64,000 bases of DNA from DATEDA01 sp963754305 (GTDB lineage: Bacteria; Pseudomonadota; Gammaproteobacteria; Burkholderiales; SG8-39). Positions 61,493-64,000 of the stretch are shown piece after piece (positions within the stretch are counted from its first letter, which is position 1; each line of letters begins with the position of its first letter). The notes below the pieces were generated by a model, which had not been told where the DNA came from, ran no database searches, and saw only the letters and a program-made list of their open reading frames with translations. The stretch lies in the NCBI GenBank assembly GCA_963754305.1, contig CAVWFR010000002.1, positions 108,339-172,338 of the forward strand, read 5' to 3'. The translations under genes were made by a program, and so were the position numbers.

Positions 61493-62904
61493 TGGCCGGC
61501 GGGCTCAACGAGCTGGGTCTCATAGAGGTCGCGGCGAAGATCCGCACCCGCGATGCGTCCTGCGTGGAGGTGCTCGACGCCGTGATCGCGCGCGCAAAAG
61601 CGGTGCAGCCGAAGCTGAACGCGTTCCTGCGCATCGACGAAGAGCTCGCGCGCGCGCAGGCGAAGCTGGCGGACGCGGAGCTCGCACAGGGGCGCAGTCG
61701 CGGGCCGCTGCACGGCGTGCCGCTCGCGCACAAGGACATGTACTACCGCGCCGGCGTGCCGTCGTCGTGCGGCTCGAAGATCAAGGGCAAGGAGCCGGAG
61801 CGGACGACCGCGACGGCGCTCAGGCGGCTCGATGCGGCGGGGGCGATCCAGTTCGGCGTGCTCAACATGGCCGAGTTCGCCTATGGGCCGACCGGCCACA
61901 ACGTGCACTTCGGGCCCGTGCGGAACCCCTGGCACACCGATCACGTCACCGGCGGTTCGTCGAGCGGATCGGGCGCCGCGGTCGCGGCGCGCGCGACCTT
62001 CGCCGCGCTCGGCTCGGACACCGGCGGCTCGATCCGGCTGCCGGCGGTGCTGTGCGGCGTCACCGGGCTCAAGGTCACTTATGGCCGGATCAGCCGCGCG
62101 GGCGCGATGCCGCTCTCGTTCTCGCTCGACACGATCGGACCGCTCGCGCGGAGCGCCGCCGACTGTGCGCTGCTCGCCGGCGTGATGGCCGGGCAGGATC
62201 CCGCCGACCCGACGAGCGTCGCCGACGCGGTTCCCGACTACCTGGCGCGGCTCAACCAGCCGGTGAAAGGCCTGCGGGTGGGGGTCGCGCTCAACTACTT
62301 CACCGAGGACGTGGACGCAGGCGTCGGTGCGGCGCTGACCGAGAGCCTGAAGGCGATCGAGTCGCTCGGTTGCGAGATCGTGCCGGTCACGGCGCCCGAC
62401 ATGAGCGCGATGGACGTCGCCGGGGCGCACCTCATCGCCGCCGAGGCGGCGGCTCTGCACGGCGAATGGCTGCGCACGCGGCCGCACGACTACTCGCCGC
62501 AGGTGCGGGCCCGGCTGGAGCGGGGGCTCACGCTGCCGGCGACGAAGTACATCGACGCGCTGCGCTATCGGGGGCCGGCGCTCGCGGCGTTCGCGAACGC
62601 CGTGTTCGCGAAAGTCGACGTGCTGCACGTGCCCGCGCTCCCGATCGCGACACCGACGATCGCCGAGACCGACGTCGGCGGCTCGCCGACGATGGACCGC
62701 ACGCTGATGCTCCTCACCCGCTTCACGCGGCCGTTCAATTACCTCGGGTTGCCGGCGCTCGCCGTGCCGTGCGGTTTCCTCGCCTCCGGCCTGCCGGTCG
62801 GGATGCAGCTCGTCGGTCGGCCGTTCGCCGAGGCCGAGGTGTTGCGGCTCGGGCATGCGTTCCAGCGGGCGACGGAGTGGCACCGCCGGGAGCCGCCGGC
62901 GTGA
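61492..62904 (+). CDS. Amidase-signature hydrolase, copy 2
   Basis: 470 residues. Catalytic Lys, the GGSSSGSG block and the nucleophile Ser are unchanged. Two Ala-to-Val replacements separate it from copy 1 (PAVLCGVTG and TSVADAV), both conservative and outside the triad. The other differences I see (for example cgc-agc to cgc-agt, ggt to ggc, atg-ctg to atg-ctc) are silent. Confidence 0.87.
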   Translation: MAGGLNELGLIEVAAKIRTRDASCVEVLDAVIARAKAVQPKLNAFLRIDEELARAQAKLADAELAQGRSRGPLHGVPLAHKDMYYRAGVPSSCGSKIKGKEPERTTATALRRLDAAGAIQFGVLNMAEFAYGPTGHNVHFGPVRNPWHTDHVTGGSSSGSGAAVAARATFAALGSDTGGSIRLPAVLCGVTGLKVTYGRISRAGAMPLSFSLDTIGPLARSAADCALLAGVMAGQDPADPTSVADAVPDYLARLNQPVKGLRVGVALNYFTEDVDAGVGAALTESLKAIESLGCEIVPVTAPDMSAMDVAGAHLIAAEAAALHGEWLRTRPHDYSPQVRARLERGLTLPATKYIDALRYRGPALAAFANAVFAKVDVLHVPALPIATPTIAETDVGGSPTMDRTLMLLTRFTRPFNYLGLPALAVPCGFLASGLPVGMQLVGRPFAEAEVLRLGHAFQRATEWHRREPPA

Positions 62905-62935
62905 CCCGCGGCCGATCGGCCGGTCGACAATCCCC

Positions 62936-63916
62936 ATGAGCGAGCCGCTGGTCAGCGTCGGCAATCTCAAGGTCCGCTTCACCGGCGGCGAGCGCCCCGT
63001 CGATGCGGTGAACGGCGTCGACTTCCAGCTGGCGAAGGGCGAGGTGCTCGGCGTCCTCGGCGAATCCGGCAGCGGCAAGAGCGTCACCTTGCGTGCGCTG
63101 CTCCGCATCCTGCCCGCGCGCCGGTCGACGATCCGCGGCTCGATCCGGGTCGGCGGGCGCGACGTGCTCGCGATGTCGGAGGCGGAGCTCGCGCAGTACC
63201 GCGGCGGCGTCACGTCGATGATCTTCCAGGAGCCGATGCTCGCGTTCGACCCGGTCTTCACCATCGGCGAGCAGATCGCCGAGAGCGTGATGCGCCACCA
63301 GAAGGTCGACTCGGCGGCGGCGAAGAAGCGCGCGATCGGCATGCTCGAGCGGGTGCGCATCCCGTCGCCCGAGCGGCGCTACGACGCCTATCCGCACGAG
63401 ATGTCGGGCGGCATGCGCCAGCGCGCGATGATCGCGCTGGCGCTCGTCTGCTCGCCGCAGCTCCTCCTCGCCGACGAGCCGACGACCGCGCTCGACGCCA
63501 CGGTGCAAATCCAGATACTGCTGCTTTTGCGCGAACTGCAGCGCGAGCTCGGCATGTCGGTGATCTTCGTCACCCACGACATGGGCGTGGTCGCGGAGAT
63601 CGCCGATCGCGTCGCGGTGATGTACGCCGGCCGCATGGTCGAGGTCGGGCCGGTCGGCGACGTCATCCTGCGCCCGCGGCATCCGTACACCCGGGGGCTC
63701 CTCGCATCGACGATCCACGGCTCGATGCGCGGACAGCGGATCGACGCGATTCCCGGCGCGCCGCCGGATCTCTCCCAGCTCCCGCCCGGGTGCAGCTTCG
63801 CGCCGCGGTGCAAGCACGTGCGCGCCGACTGCGCGGCGGCGGTGCCGGAAGCGATCGCCGCCGGTCCGGGGCACAGTGCGAGGTGCGTGCTGCTGAAGGA
63901 CGCCGTCGCGGCATGA
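62936..63916 (+). CDS. DppD-like ATPase, copy 2
   Basis: 326 residues, protein identical to copy 1 by eye, with silent changes such as cct to ccg, cag to caa, ctg to ttg and cgg to agg. It ends at 63916. The 3' spacer differs from that of copy 1 by several substitutions and small indels. Confidence 0.88.
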   Translation: MSEPLVSVGNLKVRFTGGERPVDAVNGVDFQLAKGEVLGVLGESGSGKSVTLRALLRILPARRSTIRGSIRVGGRDVLAMSEAELAQYRGGVTSMIFQEPMLAFDPVFTIGEQIAESVMRHQKVDSAAAKKRAIGMLERVRIPSPERRYDAYPHEMSGGMRQRAMIALALVCSPQLLLADEPTTALDATVQIQILLLLRELQRELGMSVIFVTHDMGVVAEIADRVAVMYAGRMVEVGPVGDVILRPRHPYTRGLLASTIHGSMRGQRIDAIPGAPPDLSQLPPGCSFAPRCKHVRADCAAAVPEAIAAGPGHSARCVLLKDAVAA

Positions 63917-63946
63917 TCTTCGGCCGCCTGCGCCCCCTTCGTTTGA

Positions 63947-64000
63947 TCAGAGTAGCCTGACGTCGAGCCCCGCCACGCGCTCGAAGCAGGGATCGTTCGT
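63947..64000 (-). CDS. 3' end of a convergent gene running out of the window
   Basis: Leftward frame TNDPCFERVAGLDVRLL then TGA at 63947-63949, only 17 residues visible. It reads like a genuine protein end and is better preserved than the same piece at 57610. It suggests that the right flank of copy 2 is the original chromosome neighbour of the importer operon. Family not recognised from so little. Confidence 0.4.
   Translation of the reverse strand, partial: TNDPCFERVAGLDVRLL

Larger units (their letters stand above)
57692..64000. repeat. 6.3-kb direct tandem repeat, copy 2
   Basis: Repeats 51379-57689 up to the window edge. The first about 310 bp match copy 1 exactly, 58003-58790 are full of small insertions, deletions and substitutions, and from about 58.8 kb on the match is again near perfect. 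The window ends two bases short of the point where copy 1 joins copy 2, so a third copy or the true flank cannot be told apart. Confidence 0.9.

Noticed and set aside
51379..64000. Composite transposon as source of the 6.3-kb repeat
   Set aside because: No transposase gene or terminal inverted repeats at the boundaries. The breakpoints lie inside a receptor gene and at the end of a convergent gene.
1..64000. CRISPR array, tRNA, rRNA, riboswitch or phage genes
   Set aside because: I saw no regularly spaced repeats, no tRNA cloverleaf or rRNA segment, no known riboswitch element and no integrase, capsid or terminase-like protein.

Overview
The window is a GC-rich, densely coded stretch. Bug/TctC receptors, abundant ABC importers, a LIV-type transporter and the dispersed palindromes that translate as VTPAKAG-like peptides suggest a Betaproteobacterium, probably Burkholderiales-like and environmental. 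This is inference from gene content, because no rRNA or marker gene is present. I see no tRNA, rRNA, CRISPR array, integrase or intact insertion sequence.

Layout. 0.3-19.9 kb is mixed housekeeping and catabolism: a frameshifted MalT-like ATPase regulator, SDR and PLP enzymes, transporters, an AraC regulator, an HtrA-like protein without its catalytic triad, an intradiol dioxygenase, and a GMC oxidoreductase next to a carboxymuconolactone-decarboxylase-like protein. 20.4-23.4 kb holds a decaying tandem array of exported HpcH/HpaI-aldolase-like proteins, with the apparent remnant of a GntR/FCD regulator. 23.4-26.2 kb is sparse: an exported-repeat remnant, one EEP-family nuclease and two small proteins.

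26.2-43.7 kb reads as one catabolic island. A HutC-type GntR regulator sits between two divergent, paralogous cytoplasmic sulfatases, each followed by its own ABC importer. The leftward arm runs sulfatase - ATPase - two permeases - binding protein - three Gfo/Idh/MocA dehydrogenases - dienelactone hydrolase, mostly with 4-bp overlaps. The rightward arm runs sulfatase - sugar-type binding protein - two permeases. An enolase-superfamily dehydratase, a Bug receptor and an SDR follow. My reading is import of a sulfated, sugar-like compound, desulfation in the cytoplasm, then oxidation and dehydration.

43.8-48.4 kb is a complete branched-chain amino acid (LIV) ABC operon. 48.6-64.0 kb is an oligopeptide-type ABC operon (two binding proteins, two permeases, two ATPases) that encloses an amidase and an AtzG-like small partner. 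From 51.4 kb a 6.3-kb segment is repeated directly in tandem. The copies differ mostly at synonymous sites, but the sequence around the junction looks like unpolished long-read data. Several single-base frameshifts elsewhere also point to a draft-quality consensus, so broken genes should be read with that in mind.
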